Part shown: positions 24,320 through 36,196 of the stretch, one piece after another
How the letters are laid out: each line of letters starts with the position of its first letter
How positions within the stretch are numbered: the stretch's first letter is position 1
Assembly: GCA_030035585.1 (NCBI GenBank)
Contig: CM057474.1
Coordinates: forward strand, 3,590,501 to 3,654,500
Length of the DNA: 64,000 nt
DNA from: Dugong dugon
Lineage: Eukaryota > Chordata > Mammalia > Sirenia > Dugongidae
Direction of reading: 5' to 3'
Made by a program: the position numbers and the translations under genes
The notes under the pieces: generated by a model
What the model saw: only the letters and a program-made list of their open reading frames with translations
What the model was told of the DNA's origin: nothing
Databases searched by the model: none

Positions 24320-24550
24320 CAGCTGATGGGTATGAGATATAATTCTCATACCATACAGTTCACCCCTTTAAAGTTTACAGTCCAGTGCCTTTCAGTATAT
24401 TCACAAAGTTGCACAATCATCACCACAATCAACTTTAAAAAGTTCTCATAACCCCCAAAGGAAGCCCCTCACCTCTTAGCCATCACCTCCAAATCACTCC
24501 GTCTCCCGTCCTGCCCCAGCCCCTGACAACCGTTAATCTTTCTGTCTCTA
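24320..24550. repeat. Old L1M-like fragment
   Basis: The phrases 'gagatataattctcataccatac', 'cacaaagttgcacaatcatcac' and 'ccctgacaaccgttaatctttctgtctct' belong to a widespread ancient mammalian repeat that I associate with L1M. The same theme recurs at 36655-37000 and, more diverged, at 4064. Confidence 0.65.
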
Positions 24551-24889
24551 ATACACCACTCTCAAAGGAAGCAGTCAGTGGACATCAAGGTCCAAGTCCT
24601 GTGGTACAGCTTTATCTAAACACTTAACTTTGATGTTGGGGCTGTTAAAGTTTGCAGTATCTGATAGAAAAATCTAGTTTCTGAGTGTGGCTGATTAGAA
24701 GAATGAATCGCATCAAAAAGAATCACAAGCTGAAAATAGCCGCTAATTCAGTATGTGGAAAAGTACCCTTCAGTCGTTACCTATCGTGTGCGTCAGCCCT
24801 GACCTTCCCTACTCTGCCTTTTTGCGTGAGAGACGTTTAACAGGATAAATTCTACAACAAAGTGCTTACAGTTTTATCTTCTAATGGCA

Positions 24890-25500
24890 CTGGTGCATCA
24901 TTTACTCAGCAAAGTCCTGTTTTGGAGATTCTGTGTGCAGGGACTTTGCTGGGACACATCTGAGTGGGGTAGGTCTGCCCTCTAGGAGCTCACAGCGTAG
25001 AAGAGGGGGATGGATATGTATAAATAAGTAAGTGCAAAATAATGTTGAAATACTCTAGGTAGGAGCTCAGAGGAGACTCATGAGGACAGACAGTTATTGC
25101 CTGGGGAGGCTCAGGTCAGAACTGTCCATAGAAGAGATGACCCTGGAAATGAGCTGTGGCACATGAGTAATGCTTGCGGAGTGGGAGAAGGGAGCTTCGG
25201 CGGAAGGATCAGCATATTCCAAAGCATGGAGACGGGAAGCATCCTGGTATCTTTGGACATGAATGCATAAGACAGCAGAGTGTTCGTGGGAAAGGTAGTA
25301 AGGAGGATGCGGAGGGCAGAGAGCTGATGTGTGAGAGGTCCTGTGTGTGAGTCTCAGAGTTAGACTTGACCCTCCAACCGCTGGGTGTTATTGAAGGATT
25401 TTTAGGCAGGGAAGTTATGTAATGATATTTTTATTTGAGAAAGCCATTTGGACAGGTGTGTGGAGGATAGGTAAGAAGGCATCAAGAGTAGTTAGGGACC
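24890..25500 (+). repeat. Ancient mammalian interspersed repeat, family not named
   Basis: The order 'ctctaggagctcacagcgtag', 'atattccaaagcatgg', 'gtgtgaggatgcggagggcagagag' and 'gaaggatttttaggcagggaagttatgtaatgat' followed by 'gccatttggacaggtgtgtggagg' follows a familiar mammalian-wide repeat theme (shares 'gtgacatgatctg.. ggctgctgtgtgg'). I recognise the theme but not the family name. Confidence 0.5.
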
Positions 25501-25509
25501 TGCTGGGCC

Positions 25510-25830
25510 AGTGCAGGCAAGAGGTAATGTGGTCTTCTATGACAGACGAACGAAATGGACTCTTACTTTATCCTTCACTCACCAAATTCTTCTAATTAAA
25601 AAACAAGAAAGAAAAGAGCAAATCCACAGCAGCACTGGAAAACCAGGAAGAAGTACCATCAGCAGTCGAGGGTATTTAAGAATTCCTGGAAGGCATTAAG
25701 AGAAATGAATCTGATAGGTGGTGAAACCCAACAGAACTGGGGAATGTATTCCTTTCACAGTTGCAGGGACTCTATATTAATACAGCATTGTTTTTAGGTC
25801 AGCACACAGAGGGAGAATTAAATGAAAAGA
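25510..25830. other. Non-genic stretch
   Basis: No recognised element; a 62-codon frame at 25511 has no support as a gene. Confidence 0.4.
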
Positions 25831-25834
25831 GCAC

Positions 25835-26340
25835 ATGCCCTTTGACTCAACAATTCCATATCTAGGAATCTATTCTATCCTTGTCCTCACTCATGTACTG
25901 GGATATATGTACAAGAGGAAAACCTAAAAACAATCTAAATATCCATCAGCATGAATATAGCTAAACATATTATAGTATTTCCATACCATTGAATGCTCTG
26001 TAATTATTAAAAAGCATGAGATGACACTGTATGTCTGACATGGAAAGTTCTCTAAGATACAGTAAATTAATACAATGAAACTGTTGAACAATGCCTAGTT
26101 CAGGGTGCCACATATGTAACAAAGAAAGAAAAAAAATACTTGTAGGTTTTTGTATCTTTCTAGACCTTTTTTAAGTGTTGTACTCAACTCTTAACAGTGC
26201 TCATCTATAGGGAAGGGAATGAGATTGGGACAATATCGTGAAGAGGAATGTTCATTTTTGTGGTAATACATCCTTTTGTATTGTGCAGACTTTCTCAGTA
26301 AGCATGTATTGTAACAAAACTAGAAATTTATTGTGACAAA
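25835..26340 (+). repeat. L1M 3'-end fragment
   Basis: It includes the classic L1 3' coding/UTR themes: 'tttgactcaacaattccatatctagg', 'caaaaacaatctaaatatccatcagc', 'ccattgaatgctctgtaattattaaaaa', and an end with 'gcatgtattgtaacaaaa'. It is highly diverged, so ancient. Confidence 0.75.
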
Positions 26341-26344
26341 TATT

Positions 26345-27180
26345 TAAGGAGGTAGAACCCAGGAAACTTGGCCACCAGCTGAATGTGGTGATTGCAGGGT
26401 GGTAAGGAGGGAGATTGCGGGAAGAGAGTGGGTGGGGTGGAACGTAAGGATGTGGATTCAAACCACTTAGAAGCAGAAGGACATTTTAAAAAGGAAACTA
26501 TTTTTTAAAATGTAACAACAAAGACAGAAAGTGTATCTCATACTCTAAATGAGATAGTTTGAGAAACAGAAGGATTTATGCCTCTTCAGCTGCAGTTGGC
26601 AGGGGCCGTTGAGAACGGAGACATGAAGCACATGGAATGAGAGTCAGTTACAGAAATGTGTCAGCCCCAGAATTGCTTCTGCTGACGAGTGTTCAAGGCC
26701 AGCATGGGCCTGGCCCTAGTGATCTCCAGATTGCAAATAAAATAGTAAGCAGAATCAGGGATCAGTAACTGTCTGTGAAATAGGAGGGGAGAGCTCTTCA
26801 CCCTTCTCTTTGACCATTAACTCTGTCATCCGTTCCTCTCTTTGCTTTCCCTCTCTTGTCTGACCTTCGATTCTGTCCTCCCTTGACTCATCTGTCTTTC
26901 TCTTTTACACACCCACAGGCACACATACGCCTCATACCCCTCTTATAACAAATCTTCCACCCTGAAAAAACAAAAAATTAAAAGAAAGGGAACTAACAGA
27001 AGAAAATGGCGTCCAAATCAGATAAGCACCTCCAAGTGATACTGAAGAAAAAGATTTTCTGCCAGAAACATCATGTGACAATTTTCATGGTCTGCTTATT
27101 GTATCATCAAAAATGTGCATCTGGTAATATCAACATAGCAGAAAGCTTGAAAAACAAGTGACAGTAGTGTTTCCAATACC
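26345..27180. other. Non-genic stretch
   Basis: Nothing recognised with confidence. A pyrimidine-rich tract lies at 26810-26900. Confidence 0.4.
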
Positions 27181-27184
27181 AGCG

Positions 27185-27385
27185 TTTACTTGCATAGCGT
27201 TTTATGGTTGAACAAAACGCTTTCATACATGTTATCTTGTATGAGCCTCACGTCAATCCTTCAAAGGAGGAAATGTTTCCATCTCTTTATGGATGGGAAC
27301 ATTGAGTTTCAGAAATGGATGAGACAGAGTCAGGTCTCAAAGCCGTGTCTACTGATACCTCAGCCAAACGTTTTTCGAAGACACT
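27185..27385 (-). repeat. MIR-family fragment, antisense
   Basis: 'cgctttcatacatgttatcttgtatgagcctcacgtcaatcc' followed by 'gaggaaatgtttcc..tggatgggaacattgag' is the antisense MIR theme (cacgttatctcatt..cctcac, then gatgaggaaactgag). Diverged. Confidence 0.65.
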
Positions 27386-27389
27386 CTGA

Positions 27390-28062
27390 TGCCTGCCTAA
27401 CCTTACTAGAATATGCTTGAAAGCACATGGACTGGTCTCTCGGGCTAAACCTTTCAGACTCTGTCCTTCCAAAACTTGTTGTGTGTGCTTCCCTAATTTT
27501 GAAGTATCACAGATTTTACAAAAGTATATTCATCCATGTTATTTCTTTCTAAAGTGTAGTAGTCATTTGAACAACAGCAAAAAAGCTTGGTAAATGAAGG
27601 GGATGAATTGTGCCCTTTTAGGGAGCCACCAGCAATAGCTGACAAAAGAAAAATGCAGAATTTAATTTCTGAAATGACAATAATATATAATCCATGATGT
27701 TATGTTGATGCTGTTAATATACCAATTAATAATTAATTAATAAATATTAATAATAATGTGATTCATGATGTTAAATCTATGGGATAGCATCCTAAGGTCC
27801 CGGCAATAGAGGAAGGATCAAAGAAATGAGGTTTTGATTCTAGCCAGACTTTAAGGTATTTCCTGGTACCGAGCTAGGAATACTTGTTCACAGGAAGAAA
27901 TCACTATTAATGAACTGTTTTACTGAGTCACAGCGCGTGAACCCTAGCTTATTCTTCTAAAGGAAGAAAGCAGAATACTGCCTGTGTGAGGCAGAAGTAC
28001 CCTGAAGAAGTCATTCATTGATATGTTCACTCTCTGGAAGCTCCAGACGCACCATGATAACA
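27390..28062. other. Non-genic stretch
   Basis: AT-rich, with a TAAT-rich patch at 27720-27765 (ATTAATAATTAATTAATAAA type). No gene or family recognised. Confidence 0.45.
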
Positions 28063-28073
28063 CTACTGTAAAC

Positions 28074-28240
28074 CCGGGAGAAACAAACCCATTGCCATTG
28101 AGTTGATTCCAACTGATAGCGACCCTATGGGAAGAGTAGAACTGCCCCATAGGGTTTCCAAGGCGCAGCTTGTGGATTCGAACTGCTGACTTCTTGGTTA
28201 GCAGCCTGAGCTCTTAACCACTGTGCCGCCAGGGCTCCAA
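28074..28240 (-). mobile_element. AfroSINE, short form, with target-site duplication
   Basis: On the reverse strand it has the head GGAGCCCTGGCGGCACAGTG, the anticodon-like arm, a B box near GAATCC, the short-form join and the tail. CTACTGTAA occurs at 28063-28071 and 28243-28251, a 9-bp flanking duplication. Confidence 0.94.
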
Positions 28241-28251
28241 CCCTACTGTAA

Positions 28252-28559
28252 TCCTCCCCCAAAGTCATTAAGAGGCTAAAATGTACACATAGGAGTTGGG
28301 ATATAAGTTAGCACCTCAGATGAACTGAGGGCCCCCTGGCCTGAGCTCCTCCAAGGACCATGCACCTGGCTCAGGCCCTCTTTCTTGCAGCATCATGTTC
28401 AGACAAAAGGAAGATCTGAAAACTGTGCATCAGGGCTCTTGTTGCTCAGTCTGTTAGATCTGAGGTTAGTTTTGCTACACCACGTGTCTTATTTTCTTCC
28501 TGTATAGCGGTTTTACGTAGATTTTCTTACCTCTACGACTACTTCTTAACTGCAGGATA
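28252..28559. other. Non-genic stretch
   Basis: Nothing recognised. It leads into the X-box at 28560. Confidence 0.4.
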
Positions 28560-28573
28560 GTTACCATGGCAAC
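28560..28573. promoter_or_regulatory. Perfect X-box (RFX-binding motif)
   Basis: GTTACCATGGCAAC fits the palindromic RFX consensus GTTRCCATGGYAAC at all 14 positions, with both half-sites intact. RFX-family factors bind such sites, often in ciliary-gene promoters and enhancers. It is not inside any repeat I recognise. Whether it is used is unknown. Confidence 0.6.
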
Positions 28574-28579
28574 ACCTGT

Positions 28580-29925
28580 TGATAGCAGACCAAAAAAATG
28601 TGCTTCTGCAGTGGGAACGCCACTCCTGTGTTTCCTGCTACTCACTCCTACAGTTAGATTCAGGGGTGTTTTTGTTTCTTCTCTTAGTCCTGGGGGTGAT
28701 AGCAGTTTTCCTCATATGGGCAGGTTGGTATGGAAATTGCCCTCTGCTGTGTCTGTGTTACCTGCTAAGACGCTCCATGTGACCCCATGGAGCATTTGTT
28801 GACTTTTACCAGCTGTAATACAAGTTGTGTCTTTTGTCCAAGATGTGCAAGATCTTGAGAGCCCGCTTTTTTTCTTTCTCCTCTGCTCCTGCCTTACTCT
28901 GTCAGTTATGTGGGCTCATGCTTCCTCTTTGCCCAGTCAGCTAGACAGAGGGGCACAGTGGTTGTGTCCAAATTTCACGTCTTACTTAAAATACCATTAG
29001 TTTGGATGAATGCTAGTCAAGAGGGCATGGCTAGATTAGCAAAAAATCTATTGCCTGCCCAGGAAAGTAGCCCAGAGCATAATCAACTTTACTGATGGAG
29101 ACATAATAAGATCATCTTTATTTTGAAAAAAGACAGTGCGTTCTTTTCCCTTCATCCATTTAGCTAAATTGCCTGGCTTTCAAAAGTTAATATTTTGAGG
29201 TTGCCAGCAGGTTCCACTTTTTTCACTAAAAAAAAAATTGTATTATTAAGAATAAGCTAATTTTCCAAATATCTTAACATCCAAGTGTTGTCCTTTGGGA
29301 TTCTTTCTTGAAGTAGTTTATGCTTCACTCAAAAGTATTTATTTTAGATTTCAGAACCAGGGTTCTGAGTAAGTTCTTCTCACATGATGCACAGCTCTTT
29401 AAAGAAGGTTTAGATGAACATCTACATATTGAGTAACAATCCTTCTCGTTAGCAATTGTCAAAGTATTTTGATTAATTGAAGAATCATAAAATGTTATCT
29501 GATTACCTAATTAATATAGAGGTATTTCATTTTAACATCAAAACAACTAAGAAAATAAAACCTGGGTTATACATAATGCCAATTATTTTTATAAACAGGT
29601 TAAAAGAAATATATTCTAGATATTAAATAAATTGAATAGACTTTTTAAAATAATATATTAAAGAAGTCATATGCTATCCGTTGCTAGTATCTGCTTCAAA
29701 AAATAGCAATATCATAAACAATCATATTCAAGCAAGCATTGTCCTGTTCCTCCTCTGGAGATGGCGTTGTAGGAGAATCTTTGAATGAGGTTTTAAAAAA
29801 GCGAGGTTGGGGGGCATCACCCCAAAGCCAAATCCTCTGATTAGGAAGAACATGCACCGGTAGCATACGTGAACCGACTAAGCCACTGCCATAGAACAAA
29901 AGGTAATGAAAAGTGGCCTAGATTA
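28580..29925. other. Non-genic stretch
   Basis: Short frames at 28566-28802 and 28910-29095 have no splice or homology support. No recognised repeat. Confidence 0.45.
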
Positions 29926-29929
29926 TGTT

Positions 29930-30010
29930 TCTGATTCAGACCCTCAACAGCTGTGTGATGGTGGCTGGGCCACAGTTTCCTCATCTGTAAAGTAAGGACC
30001 TGAGCTGCAA
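29930..30010 (+). repeat. MIR fragment
   Basis: CAGCTGTGTGATGGTGGCTG followed by CACAGTTTCCTCATCTGTAA is the MIR core. Confidence 0.85.
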
Positions 30011-30779
30011 TATTCTGAAGTTCACTTGAAACTCAGTAAAGTTATGTTAATCTAACTCTGAAATATGCACAAGTACTAAACTGTAGGATAGAAACCTGAC
30101 ACTAAGGGCTGAGAAAACGGGAAGAGAAACCAGCACAGACCCCTGAGTATGAGTTTCAAGTTACTTTTCAAAGAAAAGGAAGAGCATATATTAACCAAGA
30201 GAAGGATCCAAGAAAATAAAGGGCTCTGACTTACCAGTCTAAATATGACCCAATAAAGGGGAAGGGGGGACCCTAGTGATTTTGATAAATCCAAATTCTT
30301 ATGGAATTCTTTCAAAACCTTCCTCACAATTAAAAAAAAAAGTGTTGGAAGTTTTCTCTAATTCTGCTGCATGTTGTTTTGGTAATTAGTCCCTTAAGCT
30401 AATACTGGAAACAGTGTTTAAAAATACAAATTCTCTCTCTGAAATTGTATAATGAATTAAGTGAACTGCTGTTATTTCAATGTTCAATTCAATTTATATA
30501 ATTAAGAAGTAACTCCAGCATAGCAGCTGGATTGATGTGTCAACCTTATTCATCTATGCAGAAGAGAAATTCAAGAATCTTGCTCTCCCTCATATCTGTG
30601 CCTTTAAGTTAGGACTATGTCTTGGTCGAATATTGAGAAACTTGACCAGTTTTTCATGCATTGGCTCAGACATGTAGCCCGTAGGCATACATGCGCACAG
30701 GCATGCATGTGGCCGCCCTGTAGAGCTGCGGCTCAGTAAACTAGAGTCCGTTTTGCTGAACACGCTGTGTTTTACACAT
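30011..30779. other. Non-genic stretch
   Basis: AT-rich, nothing recognised. Confidence 0.4.
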
Positions 30780-30900
30780 AGTAACGCAGCTAACATTTAC
30801 TGAGCACTTACCGTTACAGAGCTTGTGCTGGGGTGCCTACGGAGACATTAGTTTGTGTTATTTCTCCTAGAATGAATCTCCTTGACAGTCTCTGTGTTAC
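30780..30900 (-). repeat. MIR fragment, antisense
   Basis: 'gcagctaacatttactgagcacttacc' is the antisense MIR end; homology fades after about 30850. Confidence 0.65.
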
Positions 30901-31007
30901 TGAGCGTGGCGTCTCATTAAGTTTCTCAGAATTTCTCTAAAGTTCAATTTACGTCTTTGGCAGTTATTTATCATCAGAAAAATGATTGAAATGCCGCACA
31001 TATGACA

Positions 31008-31172
31008 AAACCTGTTGAACCCACTGCTGTCGAGTCAACTCTGACTCACATTGACCCTGTAGGACAGAGGAGAACTGCCCCATAGGGTTTCCAAGGAGCG
31101 GCTGGTGGATTCAAACTGCTGGTGTTTTGGTTAGCAGCTGAGCTGTTAACCACTTCACCACCAGGGCTGTAT
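31008..31172 (-). mobile_element. AfroSINE, short form, with target-site duplication
   Basis: On the reverse strand: ACAGCCCTGGTGGTGAAGTG head, anticodon-like arm, B-box region, short-form join CCGCTCCTTGGAAACCCTAT, and the tail with a conserved hairpin. ACATATGACA flanks it at 30998-31007 and 31173-31182, a perfect 10-bp duplication. Confidence 0.96.
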
Positions 31173-31384
31173 ACATATGACAGTGTCTCATAAAACTAGC
31201 CCCAAGTAATGAGGGGATTGCCACATGGGTATTATATCGGTGGCACAGTACTGGTATGGCATCTGTAGACAGGTTTGAAAGTCTGAGATTGAAGCAGTGA
31301 ATGAAAACATTCATTCATTGAGAGAGATGCTCTGTAAAGTTAAGGCTCATCTGCGAGATGCCAACCAATCTTTCCCGCGCACGG

Positions 31385-31536
<152 letters not shown>

Positions 31537-31539
31537 TTC

Positions 31540-32267
31540 TATACATTCAAGGGTGGAAAACTTGGGAGACCCAGAAAAACAAGGCAGTCCTGTCGAGTTC
31601 TGGCTCTCAAAGGTTTCACTGCATAACGGTACACGTGGAAGGATTTTGATCATCACTCTCTAAAATTCAAGAAAAATAAGTTTCTCTTGGAAAGGAAATT
31701 GTTTCCATTAAACAGCACCATTGGAGAGGATTTTCAGAAGGAATTATTTTTCCCATTGTCATACTTACAATCTCTCTGATGTTAAAAAAAAAAAATCTAA
31801 TTTCTCATTTATGGTTTGTTTGCCTTCACCTTGTCTTCACAGTCACCTCTCTTGGGCACCTCTGAACTAGCCTTCCTTGCCTTTTGCATTTTTCTGTTCT
31901 CATGAGGAGAATACAGCCCCAGAAAACACTCTTCTCTGAATGGGCTGTTGCTTTGGCTTACATCAGGGATTTCAGCTGCTAGAGTATATGAAAAATGAAG
32001 CGGGAGGCATCAGATGGCCGCCAGACTAGAACTGTTAACACAGTAAATGCCAGGAAGGCTGAAGTGTGAGCTGAAGCAGCTGGGGGTGGAAAACCGGAGC
32101 AGCAGGGCTGGGAGAACTGGAATAAAAAAATAATAACAGAGGCCAGAAAACGAGAGGGAGCTGGGCAAGGGGAGAAGTGCAGCCACAGGAAAACAAGGAG
32201 TCTAGGTAGAAGGAGAAGGAGGGGTTGTAAGTTATGTGTTTCCAGAATTGCAGTGTTCATCATAGCC
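31540..32267. other. Non-genic stretch
   Basis: Nothing recognised; purine-rich on the + strand from 32040 to 32230. Confidence 0.4.
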
Positions 32268-32284
32268 CATACACATTGTCTTTA

Positions 32285-32456
32285 TTGTTGCTGTTGTTAG
32301 CTGCCATTGAGTTGGCTGCCAACTCGTAACAACCCCGTGCACAGCAGAACAAAATGCTGCTCAGTCCTGCGCAGTCCCTGTGATAGGTTGTGGATCAGAC
32401 TGTTGTGGTCCGTAGGGTTATCACTGGCTGGTTTTGGGAAAGAGATTGCCAGGCCA
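32285..32456 (-). mobile_element. tRNA-Gly-derived SINE, tail half (copy 1)
   Basis: TTGTTAGCTGCCATTGAGTTG begins the antisense tail half, followed by the conserved body through ATTGCCAGGCC. The rest of the same element lies at 32747-32860, after an unrelated repeat. CATACACATTGTCTTTA (32268-32284) and CATACATTGTCTTTA (32861-32875) are target-site duplications (two bases different in length) bracketing the whole. Confidence 0.9.
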
Positions 32457-32746
32457 GTAATCATTAATGGTTATTGATCAATAATCATTTGTAGTGAATA
32501 ACTGCTGTCTACACTCAGAAATAGTCACAGGGATGCAGGAGCACATGAAGGAGCATCTGGTCCATACTCTCGGTTCTGGGTAAAATTCTGCTCTGGTTGT
32601 CTCAGAACATGATGGTTGGACTGGATCCACACCATCCTGCTCCAATGCAACTCTGGTAATTCCAGCTACCATTACACTTGGGTTTCCCATATCTGTTTAA
32701 GACTGATCTGGAAAATGGATGGTCTTGTCATGTTCTTCACATTATA
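32457..32746 (+). repeat. Unnamed ~230-bp repeat, copy A, inside the Gly SINE
   Basis: The part from about 32474 to 32696 is homologous to 36158-36196 plus 36410-36609. Shared phrases include GATCAATAATC, TTTGTAGTGAATAACTGCTG, AAGGAGCATCTGG, TTCTGCTCTGGTTGTCTCAG and TACCATTACACTTG. A perfect palindrome TTATTGATCAATAA lies at 32471-32484. About 60 bases of SINE body are missing where it sits. I know no family of this kind. Confidence 0.8.
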
Positions 32747-32860
32747 GCAGCCTCCACTGGCAGACAGGTAGTGGCTATGCATGAGGTGCACTGGCTGAGA
32801 ATCGAACCCAGGTCTCCCGCATGGAAGGTGAGAATTCTACCACTGACCCACCAGTGCCCC
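32747..32860 (-). mobile_element. tRNA-Gly-derived SINE, head half (copy 1)
   Basis: On the reverse strand this begins with a tRNA-Gly-like sequence (GGTCAGTGGTAGAATTCTCA, and a B box AGGTTCGATTCTCAGC-like) and continues with the body CCTCATGCATAGCC. The B box and acceptor-side match to eukaryotic tRNA-Gly are strong. Confidence 0.92.
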
Positions 32861-32879
32861 CATACATTGTCTTTAGTGC

Positions 32880-34535
32880 CTCTTTAATTAAACATACGTA
32901 ATATCACTTTCTTGCATGATTAACGTGATAGACTGAATATTGAAATGGTAATTGAAAGAAATTTCTATGCTTTGAGGTTGATCCCTATTGATAATTTATT
33001 GAACTCATGAATTCAGATGGATTAAGAAGAAATAACATGTGCTAGTTTATGGATATGTTTGATTTTTTTAGTAAAAATATATCAAGTTGCTAACATTCAT
33101 CATTTGGACAATTAGTGGATGTGTATAATTAGTTGGAATAGTAACTGGTTTGGTAGATATATCCAGAGGGAAGTGATTAATAAATTACTCTCCTCCTGGA
33201 GGCCCATTTCTGGTATTTTAACTTAATCCTCTCCTAGTCAACATCAGGCCAGACTTGCCTGGTCCAAAGCTGGGGAGAGATGGCTAATGTAATAAATGGC
33301 AGAGACAGAATTCAGGAACATCTTGACAGTTAGGGCAATGATCCAAGTCTAAGAAGCAGAAATTGCACAGGGATCTTTGTAAGCACACCCTTCCCTCCAA
33401 GTTAAATTGCAGGACAATAAGGAAGGGATGTGGCTTAGCAGCATCATATCTGAAAGAGATTTAGATTTAATTTTTGTCAAGTACAAGGTCCGTATATGTA
33501 AATGGTATAATGTGGCTGATAAAAGCTTCTGTTATTGTAGGCTGTCTGAATAAAAGTGTGGTGTCTCAACTAGGAGAGGAGTCCTGTTCTACGCTGTACT
33601 GATCAAGTACTATCTGGAGAATTGCCTCTGAGGTCCATCATTTAGAGAATAGCCAGTAAATGAAGGTGCCAGCTCCCAACTTGTCCCCTTCTGCCTTCCT
33701 TGTTTCTTCACCACTTGGTCCTTCTGCATGCATCATTTTTCCTCTCCAAATCTGAATTTGTTCTCTCTAAAGCAAGAATACTTATTATGTTTAAAGCTAC
33801 CCCATAACCCAGTGGAGCTTATCACTAATCATAGTTTCTGTCTGATGGCCCACAGTAGATTTGGCTAAATGCCAACTGAAGTTCTTTGTTGAATTTTAAT
33901 TTCCTGTCCTGAGAATTGTATTGCCCTAGTACTGACCACCACTGGTGGATGACAGCCGTTGCATCCCGAGTGACCTTTATTGTCCTTCAGATGCAGGATC
34001 TTATATCTCATGAATGATGACCAGGCACCCATGATACTCACCCCTTGACCTTTCAAGTGTCCACTCTTTCTTTTCCTGTGTATCCAAGTGTTTGGCACGG
34101 GGTATCTGCTTTGAATACCATTGTCTGTCTTGGTCTTACCAAGCAGTCTTCTTGAGAATTGTGGCTCTTACCTGAGTCCCTGCCCAGTGGCCAGATTTTG
34201 TTGCTGTGATTAGACCTTCAGGAGGGTAATGGACCACCTTCCTGACTCCTGGTACCACCAGCCTCTTGCTCCTGATAGCTTTGCCTTCATGCCATAATAG
34301 GGCCCCAAGAGTTCCCCTCCAAAACCAAGATAAGAACTGTCTCCTAAATCGAATGGAGTTTACCATTCTCTCGGATGTTGTGCTTGGCTTGCTAGCCTGC
34401 TTTCCTAGATTGGGCTTTGTAACTGGAGCAGGCTCTCAGTCTGCTCTGTCCTTGTGAGCAGACCTGTCCAGGGCCCAACTCCCTTTTCCTCATAGGCTTT
34501 CTGACCCTTTGATGGCAGATGGTTCTCAAAACTAT
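32880..34535. other. Non-genic stretch, 1.6 kb
   Basis: Nothing recognised. The part from 34080 to 34500 is higher in GC with several short frames on both strands, but none has splice signals convincing enough to call. Confidence 0.4.
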
Positions 34536-34539
34536 ATTC

Positions 34540-34700
34540 TTTGAAATGGAGAAGAGGAGGCTCAAGATCAAGGGAAGACAGACTTGTTTAAATAGGTGTC
34601 TTCAAGTGTTTGAAGGGTTGCCATGTGGAGGACACTGTTGGACTTGTTCTGCTAGCTCTTACAGGTTAGAATCAGGACTCAAACTAGGTAGAAGCTACTG
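34540..34700 (+). repeat. Possible ancient mammalian repeat, unnamed
   Basis: 'gtcttcaagtgtttgaagggttgccatgtgg' followed by 'ttggacttgttctg' and 'agaatcaggactcaaactaggtagaagctac' follows the order of a familiar old mammalian repeat. The match is by memory and weak. Confidence 0.4.
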
Positions 34701-34704
34701 AGCC

Positions 34705-35799
34705 AGTGGGGTGGAAAACCTTCCTTACTCCTGGCTGAAATCTAACAGTGCTTGCCAGAGACAGAAAGGGATTCTTTAGGATGGAGAAAGCCCTTCTTTA
34801 CAGAAGGAAGTCTAGCATAGGCTGGATTAGCAGATCTAAGTTTTGTTTATTGGTTTGCTTCTATTACAACCTGAATAAAGGATGGTATTTACTTCGATGA
34901 CATTTGCATGTGTGCAGTATTGCTATGACAGTGAGTATGCCAATCATAACCTGCTTATAATCCTACTCCTTTCTCTTTCTTCAGGGACTGTGGGTAGAGC
35001 AGCTTTATTATAGCAATATCCTCATGTCTACTCTGATTTTATTTAAATTAATTCACTTGGTCAGTGAATATGTATTGAGTGGCTGTTATTAAGCACTGTG
35101 ACTCCTTCAGTGCTCAGTACTTTTAACTGTTAGGTTTAATCAAGTCCTTTTGACATTGTACTGGATGTTAGGAACATTGTAGAAAGTGTTCAGACATCAA
35201 GAGGGATTGATTTCTAGGTGATCTTTAGGTTTCTTTTAAATTTGAGATTTGGTGATTGAGCTTCTTGATTCTAGTCTTATATTTAGTATATATCTTGCCT
35301 CCAAATATAGTTTTTATAAGTAAAACATAGATTTGTAGTGGGGTTGTTCAAATATGTGCTATTAAATTCCTGTATTTACCTGCCCAGATAGCAGAGAGGT
35401 GCCCTCTCAACATCATCACTGCTTCCCCCAAAGGGACTGTAGGGGCATGACTTGAGGAAAGCATTCTTCCCCTAAACCTCTCCTCAGTGATGGATGCCAG
35501 CAGGGGCTTGGACCAAGCCATCTGTCAGCTGCATATCCATCCCTCAGGGTCCTGGTGGCCTAGAAAGTGAGCTCTATTTCAGCTCCTCTAAATGGTTTTA
35601 GCCAGAAGGCCTTCCAGGTCAGTTTTGTAAAAAGCACCATGAAGTCCTAGAGTTCATTTGTTTGGACCTTCATGTGAACATTACCGTCGGTGTTGGGAAC
35701 CTGCTAACAGTCCTTATAAAAATTGTCTATCAATGACATCAGTGTAGAAGAAATAGCACTGAGCTTGGTATTCTACTGACTTAGTGTACATGGGGGTGG
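34705..35799. other. Non-genic stretch
   Basis: No recognised element or supported exon. Confidence 0.4.
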
Positions 35800-36069
35800 T
35801 GGTTGTTAGCTGTCGTCAAATCAGCCCCTGGCTCATGGCAACCCCATGCACAATGAGATCAGACCATTGTGATCCATAGGGTTTTCACTGGCTGATTTTC
35901 AGAAGGAGATCATCAGGCCTTTCTTTCTAGTCAGTCTTAGTCTGGAAACTGCTGAAATCTGTTCAGCATCATAGCAACACGTGAGCCCCCACTGACAGGC
36001 AGGTGATGGCTAATCAAACCCGGGTCTCTCTCATGGAAGGGGAGAATTCTACCACTGAACGACCACTGA
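35800..36069 (-). mobile_element. tRNA-Gly-derived SINE (copy 2)
   Basis: Antisense tail GGTTGTTAGCTGTCG at the left, body with GATCCATAGGGTTTTCACTG and AGTCTTAGTCTGGAAAC, then the tRNA-like part on the right (reverse strand GTTCAGTGGTAGAATTCTCC and CCCGGGTTTGATT). A few internal deletions compared with copies 3 and 4. Confidence 0.93.
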
Positions 36070-36157
36070 GTAGATAGCTACTTGCAGAAGTCCTAAAATT
36101 CCATTCAGTAACTAAAGAAATCAGCACTGAAAGCATAGGATTTCTGTTAGATTGGAT

Positions 36158-36196
36158 CAATAATCGTTTGTAGTGAATAACTGCTGTCCACACTTA
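36158..36196 (+). repeat. Unnamed ~230-bp repeat, copy B, left part
   Basis: GGATCAATAATCGTTTGTAG and 'tgaataactgctgtccacactta' match copy A at 32474-32517. An AfroSINE interrupts it immediately after. Confidence 0.8.

Noticed and set aside
32747-32860. A functional tRNA-Gly gene (also at 40917, 35800 and 62230)
   Set aside because: Each tRNA-like part is fused to a SINE body and tail and has mismatches in the stems; none folds as a good tRNA.
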